Shown one piece after another: positions 52,140 through 61,270 of a stretch of DNA of 64,000 nucleotides. A program made the translations under genes and the position numbers. The stretch comes from Sulfotelmatobacter sp963788225 (lineage in GTDB: Bacteria; Acidobacteriota; Terriglobia; Terriglobales; Acidobacteriaceae): positions 385,519 through 449,518 of the forward strand of contig CAWBGI010000007.1 in assembly GCA_963788225.1 (NCBI GenBank). Direction: 5' to 3'. The notes under the pieces were generated by a model. The model saw only the letters and a program-made list of their open reading frames with translations, did no database searches and was not told the DNA's origin. Position 1 is the first letter of the stretch. Each line of letters begins with the position of its first letter.

Positions 52140-52568
52140 GAGAGGGACTCCTGCCAGCACAACTACGTCGCTCTATTTTAGGCCCTCAGTTGGGCGAAAG
52201 CAAGGCTAAGTCACATCAAAAGAATGGATTGTAGACCCGAGACCCATCCGTTCCCTTGGACGCGGCGAGGCTCGCGCCGAGTTGCCCAGGCTGGCGGTGA
52301 ATATTTTAGAGCCGAATATTTATGAGCCCGGCCCGGGACCAAGCTATAATTTGAGGTTGCTATAATTTTGCATTCGCGGGGCGGCGGTACTCTTCGGATT
52401 CCCTGGATCCTAGTGCACTTCATTCAGATTGGAACTTTCCTGCCAACAGGATCGTATCCCAGAATGTGGGCTCGTCACTCTGCGGGTCGGCCAGTCTTTG
52501 TCGGAAGGTAATCTCGGGAGTAACTGCCTGAGACTGAAACCGATGATGGCCTCGAGCAACCGCGTTGG
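52140..52568 (+). promoter_or_regulatory. divergent regulatory region with tandem 15- and 16-base repeats
   Basis: No gene. Between the divergent GWxTD and MacA-like genes lie GAATATTTTAGAGCC and GAATATTTATGAGCC (52299-52313, 52314-52328; period 15), then GCTATAATTTGAGGTT and GCTATAATTTTGCATT (52343-52358, 52359-52374; period 16), so two TATAAT boxes 16 bases apart. These are good candidates for -10 elements or operator half-sites. Confidence 0.5.
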
Positions 52569-52574
52569 ATGGTG

Positions 52575-53972
52575 ATGAGATCCATGAAACCCTGGAAAAA
52601 AATTGCGATTGGCGGCGGTGTGGTGATCCTGCTGGCCGCCATTATCGGAACCACGGTCTACCAGAGCGGTAAAAACGTGGTTACGGTGCAGACCGGAAAG
52701 GTGCAGCGTGAGGACCTATCCTCGGTGGTAAGCGGCTCGGGCGAAATCAAGCCGAAGACCTACGTCAACATCGGCGCGAATGCCTACGGAAAGATCACCC
52801 ACCTGTACGTGAAGGAGGGCGATCACGTAAAGAAGGGTCAATTGCTGGCGCAACTGGAAAACGTGCAGTCTACGGCGGACGTGAGCGCCAATCTGGCCTC
52901 GGTGCAGGCGGCAGAAACGGATTCGATCGCTGCCGATGCCGCACTGAAGACCTCTGAGGCCGACCTGCAGCGCGCCCAAGCCGACTATGCGCGGAACAAG
53001 CTGGATTGGGACCGCGCGCAAAGTCTTTTCAAAGATGGGCTGATCGCGAAATCCGATTTTGACAGCCGCCAGAATGCGTGGGCCACCGCCGACTCCGGAC
53101 TCGTACAGGCCAAGGCGCGGGTCGCTCAGGCTAAGGCACAGAAAGAGTCGGCCGACCGGCATGTCGCGCAGGCGAGGGCCAATCTCACGCGTGTGACCGA
53201 TGTCCTGCAGAAAACTACCTACGCCGCTCCCTACGACGGCGTGGTCACCAACTTGCCAGTTCGGGAAGGCGAGTCCGTGGTCATCGGCATTCAGAATGCG
53301 CTCGGCAGTACGTTGCTTACGCTGGCTGACATGTCGGTGATCACCGCCGAAGTGAAAGTGGATGAGACTGATATCGTGAACGTGCGTGTGGGGCAGCCTG
53401 CAGAAGTAACGATCGACGCAATTCCCAAAAAGGTCTTCCACGGCACGGTTTCCGAAATCGGAGACAACGCCATCGTGCGCTCCACTGGCGTGGCCACTTC
53501 CCAACAGGCTACGACCAGCGAAGAAGCGAAGGACTTCAAAGTGGTCGTGACGCTCAACGATCCTCCACCGGATCTGCGTCCGGGACTCTCGACCACGGCC
53601 AAGATTACGACCGCTGCCCGGAGCGGCGTATTGACCATTCCGATTCAGGCGCTTTCCGTCCGGACCAAAGCGCAACTGGAACAGGAAAAAGCTGGCCCAC
53701 GCTCGGTACATGCCGCCGCTCCTGTGTTGAATGCATCTAAAGACAAGGATGAGAAGGCGGACATCCAGGGCGTTTTCGTGATTCGCAACAAGAAAGCGGA
53801 GTTCGTGCCGGTGACTACGGGCATCGCAGGTAACAGCGATATGGAAGTACTCAGCGGGTTAAAAGAAGGGGACGTGGTCATCACCGGCAGTTACAAGATT
53901 TTGCGCACTCTGCGTTCTGGGAGTGGCGTCAAAGTAGATAACTCTGTCCCTAAAAAGGAAGACGAGACTTAA
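52575..53972 (+). CDS. HlyD/MacA-type periplasmic adaptor
   Basis: A 465-residue membrane-fusion protein. The N-terminal helix is WKKIAIGGGVVILLAAIIG. The lipoyl half motif GEIKPKTYVNIGANAYGKIT and KEGDHVKKGQLLAQLE, the long coiled coil (about 95-215), then the beta-barrel (ITAEVKVDETDIVNVRVG) and a membrane-proximal domain are in the usual order. It links an inner-membrane pump to the outer membrane. The next gene on the same strand is a MacB-like ATPase, but there is no permease nearby. I put the start at the ATG at 52575; the ATG at 52569, two codons upstream, is also in frame. Confidence 0.85.
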   Translation: MRSMKPWKKIAIGGGVVILLAAIIGTTVYQSGKNVVTVQTGKVQREDLSSVVSGSGEIKPKTYVNIGANAYGKITHLYVKEGDHVKKGQLLAQLENVQSTADVSANLASVQAAETDSIAADAALKTSEADLQRAQADYARNKLDWDRAQSLFKDGLIAKSDFDSRQNAWATADSGLVQAKARVAQAKAQKESADRHVAQARANLTRVTDVLQKTTYAAPYDGVVTNLPVREGESVVIGIQNALGSTLLTLADMSVITAEVKVDETDIVNVRVGQPAEVTIDAIPKKVFHGTVSEIGDNAIVRSTGVATSQQATTSEEAKDFKVVVTLNDPPPDLRPGLSTTAKITTAARSGVLTIPIQALSVRTKAQLEQEKAGPRSVHAAAPVLNASKDKDEKADIQGVFVIRNKKAEFVPVTTGIAGNSDMEVLSGLKEGDVVITGSYKILRTLRSGSGVKVDNSVPKKEDET

Positions 53973-54115
53973 ACGTTCGCTGGCTTCGGCCGTCCAACGG
54001 AGAGCCAGTTCGGGTTTGAACTTTGGTCTCGAGCGGGTATCTCGGTTAGCAAACGGAGCTCTCGGAGTCGAATTCAATCTCGGAGAACCCAGTGGCACCG
54101 GAGCAGGAGAAGAAA

Positions 54116-54859
54116 ATGGCAACCGCAGAATTGATCAGCATGCCCTCCAACGCCGTAGCAGCGCCGCCGCAGTCCTGCATGATCGCGGCTGAGGATCTGT
54201 GGAAGACCTACGACATGGGCTCGGAGCAGCAGGTGCATGCCCTGCGCGGCGTGAACCTCCGCATTGAGCGCGGAGAATATGTCGCCATCATGGGACCCTC
54301 GGGCTCGGGCAAGTCCACGCTGATGAATCTTATCGGTTGCCTCGACACGCCAACCAAAGGCGAATACTGGCTCAACAGCCAGTTGGTGAGCGAACTCGAC
54401 GATGATGAACTTGCGCGCATTCGCAACAAGGAAATCGGCTTCGTGTTCCAGACCTTCAACCTGCTCGCACGCGCTACCGCCCTGCACAACGTGGAACTGC
54501 CGCTGATTTACGCTGGAGTTCCGACTGCTGAGCGCATCGAACGCGCCCAGGGCGCATTGAAATCTGTTGGCATGGAATCGCGCATGACGCACAAACCCAA
54601 CGAGCTTTCCGGCGGCCAGCGTCAGCGTGTCGCCGTCGCCCGCGCGCTGGTGAATCGGCCCTCCATCATTCTGGCCGATGAACCCACCGGTAACCTCGAT
54701 TCGCAAACCGGAGGCGAAATCATGGCCTTGTTTGACCGCCTGCACGGTGAGGGGAACACCATCGTGCTGGTCACCCACGAGCACGACATCGCCGAGTACG
54801 CTCACCGCATCGTAAATATCAAGGACGGAGTCGTGGAGCGCGACGAGCGGAAGAAATAG
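54116..54859 (+). CDS. MacB/LolD-type ABC ATPase
   Basis: A 247-residue ATPase; the start at 54116 has GGAG eight bases upstream. Walker A is GPSGSGKSTLMNLIGCLD, Q-loop VFQTFNLLARATALHNVELP, signature LSGGQRQRVAVARAL and Walker B IILADEPTGNLDS, with the switch His in VTHEHDIAEY. The sequence is that of the MacB/LolD group, which normally partners a MacB-type permease. The gene follows the adaptor by 143 bases, and no permease follows: the cyclase on the other strand ends 146 bases downstream. Confidence 0.88.
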   Translation: MATAELISMPSNAVAAPPQSCMIAAEDLWKTYDMGSEQQVHALRGVNLRIERGEYVAIMGPSGSGKSTLMNLIGCLDTPTKGEYWLNSQLVSELDDDELARIRNKEIGFVFQTFNLLARATALHNVELPLIYAGVPTAERIERAQGALKSVGMESRMTHKPNELSGGQRQRVAVARALVNRPSIILADEPTGNLDSQTGGEIMALFDRLHGEGNTIVLVTHEHDIAEYAHRIVNIKDGVVERDERKK

Positions 54860-55005
54860 ACTTTCTTCACAAAGGGCAAACTATTCTTCACACAGGCAAA
54901 CTTTAGTAGACACGTTGCGTGCAACGTCTTTGGTGCCAGCTTGTCGAACACGGACCATCAAGGCGGAGCCGGCAAGACCGGGCAAGCTACGTCGCTACGA
55001 CATCG
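54860..55005. terminator. hairpin between convergent ATPase and cyclase genes
   Basis: ACGTTGC-GT-GCAACGT, a seven-base perfect stem at 54912-54927, is the only structured element between the convergent stop codons. It could end either message. Confidence 0.4.
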
Positions 55006-56703
55006 CTAGCCCCTGGCGACCGCTTTCCCTACTCCCGGCAGCACCACATCTTCCACGCTCTTGAGCACGGCCAGGCTCACCTGGTCGCGCCCGGCGCGCT
55101 TGGCCTCATACAATGCCGCGTCGGCCGCCGCCATCAATTCCCTGGGCGACAAGCCGTGATCGGGAAACGCTGCCACGCCGATCGAAACGGTGAGCATCCC
55201 CATCGACCTGCCCTGATAGAGGATGGTCAGATCCTTGATTTTTAACCGCAAGCGCTCGGCCCGCGCACATGCGGCCTCCCGGTTCGCCGTCGGCAGAATC
55301 ACAACAAATTCCTCGCCTCCGAACCGGCACACGAAGTCTTCCGCGCGAATGCCCCTAGTCAGGGCGACTCCGGTTTCGCGCAGTACCGCATCGCCGGCGT
55401 CATGGCCAAAAGTGTCGTTGAAGTTCTTGAAGTGATCGAGATCGATCATGAGAACTCCCAGAGACTGCGTCGCTCTCGCGGCGCGGCGGACTTCGCGCTC
55501 CAAAACCTCCTCCAGATAGCGCCGGTTATACAGACCGGTCAAGGCATCTCGCACCGACTGGGTTCGCAACGCTTCGCGCAGTCTTATGTTGGCAATGGAC
55601 AATCCGACTTGCGCGGCAAACGTTGTCTTGAATGAAAGCTCCGACGCGTCCAATTGCGGCGCCTCATCCGTAGCCTGGAGGTGGAGGATGCCCAGCGTTT
55701 CACCCTGCGCCAGGATGGGGATGCACAGGTAAGTATTCTTCACGCCCGCCGCATGTGCGCAGGTTGCCGTCGAATCGCCCGCCACTACCAGATGCGGATG
55801 CCCAGTGCGCAAGGCCCAGCATTCGACGGGCTCAAAATCCTTGGCCGGAAGCTGGCAGGCGCTCCACGAGCCGATCACTTCGGCCAGGCTGCGCGACACG
55901 TTCAGCAGCGCCATCGCTCCCCGGACGGCAGGAAATATCCTGGGCGCAAAACCCAGGGCAGCCGCGTATACTTCGTCCAAATTGATGCAGCTCTGCAGCA
56001 GTTCGCCCATCTTCGCCAGCAGGGTCGCCCGCTCCGAGCGTTCTCTCAGATCTTCCATCATTCGTTCATACTGCCGGTCGAGTTCTCTGCGAGCGGCGTT
56101 TCTCTCAGCCATTTCCTCCTGCAGCCGGTTGTTGGTGTCGGCTAATTGCGTGGTCCGCTCCAAAATCTGCCGCTCCAGAACCTGCTGGTTCTGTTTCTGA
56201 TCTTCGATGTCGGTACAGGTTCCGAACCACTTGATGATTTCTCCCTTGTGGTTGCGCATCGGGTTGGCTCTTACCAGAAACCAGCGGTAGGCCCCGTCCG
56301 CCCGCCGCAAGCGATATTCAATTTGAAGGGCTGCTCCGGTCCGGACAGAGTCCTCCCACTTGCTGATAGTGATCTCCACATCGTCCGGATGAAGCAACCT
56401 TTCCCAATGCTCGAGGGCCGGCGCCTCGACTCCGCCGTATTCCAACAGCTGGTGACTGGCGAAATCGACATGGCCATCCGGACGAGCCGTCCATACCATT
56501 CCCGGGATAGTGTTAGTAATCGTTTGGAAATGCAACTCATCTTTCCGGGCGATATTGAGATCGCTTTTCTGTGTGGCTTTGAACCGGTCTAAGAACCGCC
56601 TCGCCAAATGCAGGGCGGCATACGAGGCAAACACGGCCAGGACGATGGACAGTGCCACCAACCTGTAATCGTAGCTGCCGGTCAATAGATTCATGACATT
56701 CAT
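55006..56703 (-). CDS. diguanylate cyclase with membrane anchor, PAS and GAF domains
   Basis: A 565-residue sensor enzyme making cyclic di-GMP from GTP. One N-terminal helix (about 13-32), a PAS domain with PAC (about 55-175, starting FQTITNTIPGMVWTARPDG), a coiled coil (about 175-225), GAF (about 230-390) and the GGDEF domain (about 395-560). The active site is CRFGGEEFVVILP with GGEEF at 461-465, so it is catalytically competent. The inhibitory site RAED is at 452-455, five residues before it. Input is probably a small ligand or redox state sensed by PAS or GAF. It is convergent with the ATPase gene. The PilZ protein at 41739 could be a target. Confidence 0.9.
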   Translation of the reverse strand: MNVMNLLTGSYDYRLVALSIVLAVFASYAALHLARRFLDRFKATQKSDLNIARKDELHFQTITNTIPGMVWTARPDGHVDFASHQLLEYGGVEAPALEHWERLLHPDDVEITISKWEDSVRTGAALQIEYRLRRADGAYRWFLVRANPMRNHKGEIIKWFGTCTDIEDQKQNQQVLERQILERTTQLADTNNRLQEEMAERNAARRELDRQYERMMEDLRERSERATLLAKMGELLQSCINLDEVYAAALGFAPRIFPAVRGAMALLNVSRSLAEVIGSWSACQLPAKDFEPVECWALRTGHPHLVVAGDSTATCAHAAGVKNTYLCIPILAQGETLGILHLQATDEAPQLDASELSFKTTFAAQVGLSIANIRLREALRTQSVRDALTGLYNRRYLEEVLEREVRRAARATQSLGVLMIDLDHFKNFNDTFGHDAGDAVLRETGVALTRGIRAEDFVCRFGGEEFVVILPTANREAACARAERLRLKIKDLTILYQGRSMGMLTVSIGVAAFPDHGLSPRELMAAADAALYEAKRAGRDQVSLAVLKSVEDVVLPGVGKAVARG

Positions 56704-56872
56704 ATCAGGCCAGCAACACTTCTGCTGGGGTTCCTACAGGCATATCGGCGGCAATCGCCCTCTCCATGTTAGGAAGGGTTAATTTAGGGGGCAACGGCTG
56801 GGGTGCAAAATCAAAAAGCCTCTCGGAAGAGAGGCTTTCGTAAGAATCAAAAATATGATCGCTTCTATTCTA
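56704..56872 (-). terminator. intrinsic terminator of the transpeptidase gene
   Basis: At 56815-56838 a perfect ten-base stem, AAAGCCTCTC with GAGAGGCTTT and a four-base loop, is followed on the minus strand by TTGATTTTGC. It lies 35 bases beyond the stop of the transpeptidase gene. No gene elsewhere in 56704-56872. Confidence 0.8.
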
Positions 56873-58186
56873 TTACGGCGTTGTGCTCGTGTGCCCCGAT
56901 GCAGTGGTGTCAACCGGCGCATGCGCGCCCGCGATGAAGAAGTTGTGATCGTAGAGATTGCGGTACATCAGCCCGGCAATCTCCGCCGCCTTCGGACCAA
57001 ACGTCGGCCTCCCTCCTTGCAGGAAAACTACCACCACAATGCGGCCGCTGCTGGTGTTCGCGTAGGAGGCGAACCAGCCAAAGCGGGTGCCGGCGTGGGA
57101 GCAGGTCCCGGTCTTGCCCAGAATCTCTTCCTCGTTAAAGTTGAGCCCGAGCCGTCGCGCCGTGCCGTATTGCACCGCGCCAGCCATGCCGTCAGAGAGT
57201 TCCGGAATCAGCGGAGCGATATCCAATTGCCGCTTCACGCGCGGCTGAAAATTTGCGATCTCTTCGGGCGTTGCCGGATGCTGCAGGTAGTAGAGTGTGC
57301 CTCCGTTAGCAATCGCCGAAACCATTGCGCCCAACTGCAACGGCGTCATGCTAATGCCCTCGCCGAAGGAGCACATCTTGCCCACGCCGCCCAGCTTCTG
57401 CGGAATCACCTCTTCGGGATAAGTCCCCAACTGCTCGCCGGGAATATCGTAGCCGGCCAACTCGCCCAAGCCATACTGATGCGCGTAGTAAGCCACCTTT
57501 TCAAATCCCAGCTTGCGTCCCAGCGCCTCGAAGTATGCATTGTTCGAGCGCGCCAGAGCTTCGGTCAGATTCATGCGGCTGCGGCCGCCGAGTGGAACCT
57601 CGGTGTCCTTCGACACCACGCCCTCATTCAACGCTGCCAGTGCGACGGAAAGTTTGATGGTCGAGCAGGGCTGCGCGCCGCTCGAGAGCGCCAGCTTCTG
57701 ATTCACCATGGCCAGCACACGTCCGCTGGTGGGCTCAATCGCCACGACGGTCCCGTTCATATTTCCCAAAGCGTCGATGGCTGCCTGGCGAACAACTAGG
57801 TCTTCGCCCTCGGTGACGTCGGCGCTCGTAAGACCTTCGGCGAACGAACTCATGAAGAAGCGCTCGTGATATCTGTGCGACCTGCTGACCGAGGCTCGAG
57901 TCAGAGTCGTTTTGTGCGCGGTCGCGCTTCGCCCGGCGGTGGTGTGACTTACAGTGTGGTGAACACCTGCGCTTCGCGCCGTGGTGCTTCGCGCGGCAGT
58001 GCCGCGGCTGCTCGCCAGATGGTGCATGCGGCGCCGGGTGCGCTGGCTCTCACTCAGTTTCGTGGATTTCGATTTCGGAGGATTCAGGGTGTGCGGGTTG
58101 ACGTGCGCCGCCCACATTCCGGGAGCAACCAGAAGCCCTGCAACGATCACTGTCAGACGAAGACTGCGCTTTCCCAACTTGCACAT
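56873..58186 (-). CDS. penicillin-binding transpeptidase
   Basis: A 437-residue peptidoglycan transpeptidase. The N-terminal helix RLTVIVAGLLVAPGMWA anchors it; a basic, Ser/Thr/His-rich linker (about 38-110) follows. The catalytic domain has the three motifs STIK (175-178), SNN (214-216) and KTGT (358-361), so it should be active. It resembles a class B protein reduced to its catalytic domain, without the usual N-terminal pedestal. It would crosslink peptides in the periplasm. Located next to the division genes, though with its own promoter (58287-58316). Confidence 0.85.
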   Translation of the reverse strand: MCKLGKRSLRLTVIVAGLLVAPGMWAAHVNPHTLNPPKSKSTKLSESQRTRRRMHHLASSRGTAARSTTARSAGVHHTVSHTTAGRSATAHKTTLTRASVSRSHRYHERFFMSSFAEGLTSADVTEGEDLVVRQAAIDALGNMNGTVVAIEPTSGRVLAMVNQKLALSSGAQPCSTIKLSVALAALNEGVVSKDTEVPLGGRSRMNLTEALARSNNAYFEALGRKLGFEKVAYYAHQYGLGELAGYDIPGEQLGTYPEEVIPQKLGGVGKMCSFGEGISMTPLQLGAMVSAIANGGTLYYLQHPATPEEIANFQPRVKRQLDIAPLIPELSDGMAGAVQYGTARRLGLNFNEEEILGKTGTCSHAGTRFGWFASYANTSSGRIVVVVFLQGGRPTFGPKAAEIAGLMYRNLYDHNFFIAGAHAPVDTTASGHTSTTP

Positions 58187-58286
58187 CTTTTAGCTCGTTC
58201 CCCGGTTCCCGGACTTTCTGATTCCCACTATGGTGCACGAAGCTTGCCAGCCGTCGCCACGGCCGGTAACTTGAGCCATCTGCGCG

Positions 58287-58316
58287 ATAATACGAGAGTT
58301 AGAACACTTGAAGCAA
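58287..58316 (-). promoter_or_regulatory. promoter of the transpeptidase gene
   Basis: On the minus strand -35 TTGCTT (58311-58316) and -10 TATTAT (58287-58292), spacer 18 bases, about 95 bases ahead of the ATG at 58186. The region 58317-58470 has no gene; it contains imperfect ATTACC/GGTAAT inverted elements near 58390-58415. Confidence 0.5.
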
Positions 58317-58471
58317 CAACAAAGTTTCGCTCGACGAAATCGTTAATTCCGCTTTAACCCGTTATGGAACAAGTACTTAAACGGGAAATTACCTCGGTAC
58401 CGCAGCCTCGGTAATGCGTTACCTCGTTACTGAAAAGATACTGCCCATTGTCGCAGATGTTTTCCTCTTAA

Positions 58472-58556
58472 GGCAGTGGCCAGTGGTCAGTAAAACAGGA
58501 CCAGGGATGCGGACAGGTCTTACCGGCCGCTGATCACTGACCACTAATCACTGCCC
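58472..58556. repeat. inverted-arm repeat after ftsZ, CAGTGG type
   Basis: Left arm GGCAGTGGCCAGTGGTCAGT and right arm CTGATCACTGACCACTAATC are inverted. The right arm runs to the last base before the ftsZ stop at 58557. Same unit as 5985-6083, 52 kb away. Confidence 0.75.
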
Positions 58557-59837
58557 TCACATGACTTCGCCGCGCTTTCGCAGAAACGCCGGAACGTCCA
58601 AATCGTCCTGCTCGAAGTTCGCCACCATCGCGCTGCGCATCGAGTCGAGCGAAATCACTTCCGCGCCCGCGTGAGCCATGGCAACCGGAGCAGATTCCGC
58701 CATCGTCGGTTCTTCCATCATCCGCTCGGGCGTCGCCTCGGGATATGGCTCGGCGAACGAAGGAGTGGGAGACGGGCCTACAGGATCGGGAAAATCCATG
58801 GCGTCGTCGTGCGATGCCGCGAATGAATGATGCGCTTCGAGTGAGCGCTGACGCGTGCGGCTCACTTCACGGAAGCCGGTGGCGATCACCGTGATCTTCA
58901 CCGAGTCCTTCATCTTCTCGTCCATCACCGCTCCGAAGATAATATTGGCATCCTCATGCGCCGCGCTCTGGATGATCATGCAGGCCTGCTGCACTTCGGC
59001 CAGTTTTAGCGAAGCCGACCCGGTGATGTTGATCAGGATGCCGCGCGCTCCATCGATCGCACCCGCTTCGAGCAGCGGAGACGCAATGGCTCGTTGCGCC
59101 GCTTCGGTGGTGCGATTGGCGCCGCTCGCCGTCGCCGTGCCCATCACCGCGTAGCCCATGCGCGCCATGATGGTCTTCACGTCGGCGAAGTCGCGGTTGA
59201 TGATGCCGGGAATCGTGATGATGTCGGAAATTCCCTGCACGCCCTGCCGCAGAATGTCGTCGGCAATCCGGAATGATTCGAAGAATCCCGCATTCTCGGC
59301 GACGGCCAGCAACTTCTCGTTGGGTATCACGATGGTTGTGTCCACCGATTCCATCAGTTCAGCGATGCCTTTCTCGGCCTGCGTCATGCGCCGCTTGCCT
59401 TCGAAGGAAAACGGCTTGGTGACCACGGCGACGGTGAGCGCACCCATTTCGCTGGCGAGTGACGCGATGATCGGAGCCGCGCCTGTGCCCGTGCCGCCAC
59501 CGAGGCCGGTGGTGACGAACACCATGTCAGCACCCTCGAGCGCTTCTATGATTTTGTCGGAGTCCTCGAGCGCGGCCTTGCGCCCCACTTCTGGATTCGC
59601 GCCCGCACCCAGACCGTTTGTAAGCTTCACGCCGAGTTGCAGCTTCACGGGCGCGCGCGACAAGCGCAGCGCCTGCAAGTCTGTGTTGGCGACGATGAAC
59701 TCGATGCCCTCCACGCCGGCATCGATCATGCGGTTCACCGCGTTGCCACCGCCGCCGCCCACGCCGATGACCTTGATCTTGGCGTCGTTGAGCGGTTCTT
59801 CATTGAAGCTGATGCGAATGCTCGAATCTTTTTTCAT
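58557..59837 (-). CDS. ftsZ: cell division protein FtsZ
   Basis: A 426-residue tubulin homologue that polymerises with GTP into the division ring. Start ATG at 59837, after GGTGGAG; an earlier in-frame GTG at 59846 is not needed. The GTPase domain has IKVIGVGGGGGNAVNRMI, the tubulin signature GGGTGTGAAP, and the T7 loop with NRDFADVKTIM. The C-terminal linker (about 325-410) is Pro/Glu-rich. The extreme C-terminus DDLDVPAFLRKRGEVM is the conserved peptide that binds FtsA and ZipA-like partners. Third of the ftsQ-ftsA-ftsZ set. Confidence 0.97.
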   Translation of the reverse strand: MKKDSSIRISFNEEPLNDAKIKVIGVGGGGGNAVNRMIDAGVEGIEFIVANTDLQALRLSRAPVKLQLGVKLTNGLGAGANPEVGRKAALEDSDKIIEALEGADMVFVTTGLGGGTGTGAAPIIASLASEMGALTVAVVTKPFSFEGKRRMTQAEKGIAELMESVDTTIVIPNEKLLAVAENAGFFESFRIADDILRQGVQGISDIITIPGIINRDFADVKTIMARMGYAVMGTATASGANRTTEAAQRAIASPLLEAGAIDGARGILINITGSASLKLAEVQQACMIIQSAAHEDANIIFGAVMDEKMKDSVKITVIATGFREVSRTRQRSLEAHHSFAASHDDAMDFPDPVGPSPTPSFAEPYPEATPERMMEEPTMAESAPVAMAHAGAEVISLDSMRSAMVANFEQDDLDVPAFLRKRGEVM

Positions 59838-59860
59838 TGTCTCCACCTAATTTGAATTAC

Positions 59861-59987
59861 GCTTTTCTTCGCGTGCTTTGCGGCCTCTCTTTGCGAACTT
59901 TGCGGTTAAGAGCTTTTTTCATGGTCAGGAAAAGCCTTTAACCGCAAAGCACGCGAAGAAAATCCGCAAAGAGCGCAAAGAAGAAGC
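59861..59987. repeat. inverted-arm repeat between ftsA and ftsZ, CGCAAAG type
   Basis: Left arm TTCGCGTGCTTTGCGG (59869-59884) with further TTTGCG units, right arm CCGCAAAGCACGCGAA (59943-59958) with CCGCAAAGAGCGCAAAGAAG. The right arm ends about 22 bases after the ftsA stop. It fills the ftsA-ftsZ space and could form a long RNA hairpin ahead of ftsZ. Confidence 0.7.
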
Positions 59988-60009
59988 TCCAGCAACCCAT
60001 CCTGCTCCT

Positions 60010-61220
60010 TCACCCCACTAACATCGCCTTCAATCTCGATCCCCACCGGTCCCCTTGAAACCCGCGGGCTACGCGCGCCCTCTGACCGTATGCCACCATG
60101 CCGAGCACGGTCGCGTATTCCGGCTCGGCCAGAGTTGCGGGCATTTTCGCCAGAGGCGTTGGCCACGACAGCCGCACGGGACGCCGCAACACAGACTCGG
60201 CCACATCGAAGATCCCGGGCAGCCGCGACCCTCCGCCGCTGAGCACAATCCCCGCCAGACATGCGTCGAACATGCCGCTCTGCCGCAGAGTTTCGCGCAT
60301 CATCTCGAAAAGCTCACGCGCACGGGGCTCGAGAATTTCTGCGACGAGTCGCTGCGGCAGCAGGCGCGAAGGCCGGTCGCCCACCGACGGCACTTCCACT
60401 TCGTTGCCTTCGGGAATCAACGTAACAATTGCATTCCCGTGCGCCTTTTTGATTTTTTCCGCCTCCGCCAGCGCCGTACACATGCCCACCGACAGATCGC
60501 TGGTGAAGTGGTCTCCGCCGACAGGAATCACTCCTGAGTAGGCCACCGCTCCCTGCAGGAAAACGATCAGCCCGTCGATCCCGCCCCAATGTCCGCGAGG
60601 CACACGCCCAACTCCCGTTCATCCGCCCGCAGCACGGAATCGGCCGCCGCTAGCGGCTCAAACACGGTGTCATCTACGTGGACCCCGGCGCGATTCACCG
60701 CCGTAATCACGTTCTGCGCTGCGCTTGCCGCCACCGTGACCAGATGCACTCGCACTTCCAGCCGTGCCGCCATCATGCCCAGCGGATCGTGCACTCCCGC
60801 CTGTTCGTCGAGAATGAATTCCTGCGGCAGCAGGTGCAGAACTTCGCGATCGGCGGGCAGAGGAATCGCTCGAGCCCGTTCTACCGCCTGCTTGATCTCG
60901 TCGCGTCCAATCTCCCGCGGACGCGTGCCCAGGCTGATGCCGCCATGGCTATTCACGCCGCGCACATGCGCTCCGCCAATGCCCACGATGGCGTGCTCGA
61001 CCGCCGCGCCGGCCACATCCTCAGCGGTTTCCACCGCTTTCTGAATGGCTGCGACTGCCTTGTCTAACTCCACGATCACCCCTTTGCGAGAGCCCCGCGA
61101 CTCGGCGACACCGTGTCCGCGATAGCGCAGGCCATTGTCGGTGACCTCCACTATGAGCGCGCAAGTTTTCGCACTGCCCACGTCAATTGCCGTCAAGAAA
61201 TTTCCCTGCTGTTTCGCCAT
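60010..61220 (-). CDS. ftsA: cell division protein FtsA, single-base frameshift
   Basis: FtsA, an actin-like ATPase that anchors FtsZ at the membrane. The first 217 residues (61220 to 60567) carry FLTAIDVGSAKTCALIVEV, LLPQEFILDEQAGVHDPLGM and VCLADIGAGSTG and then stop. The second part (from about 60580 to 60010) is the downstream frame: LIVFLQGAVAYSGVIPVGGD, LSGGGSRLPGIF, and the C-terminal DRWGSRLKAMLVG, which could form the amphipathic membrane helix. The conserved joint ADIGAGST-E-LIVF requires one extra base after ACGG near 60570-60580. Either an essential gene is damaged or, more likely, a base is missing from the assembly. Together about 400 residues, the usual size. Confidence 0.85.
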
Positions 61221-61270
61221 CTCTTATAAGTTCCCCAACGAATTTCCTGCACTGTTATGAATTCGAACTC

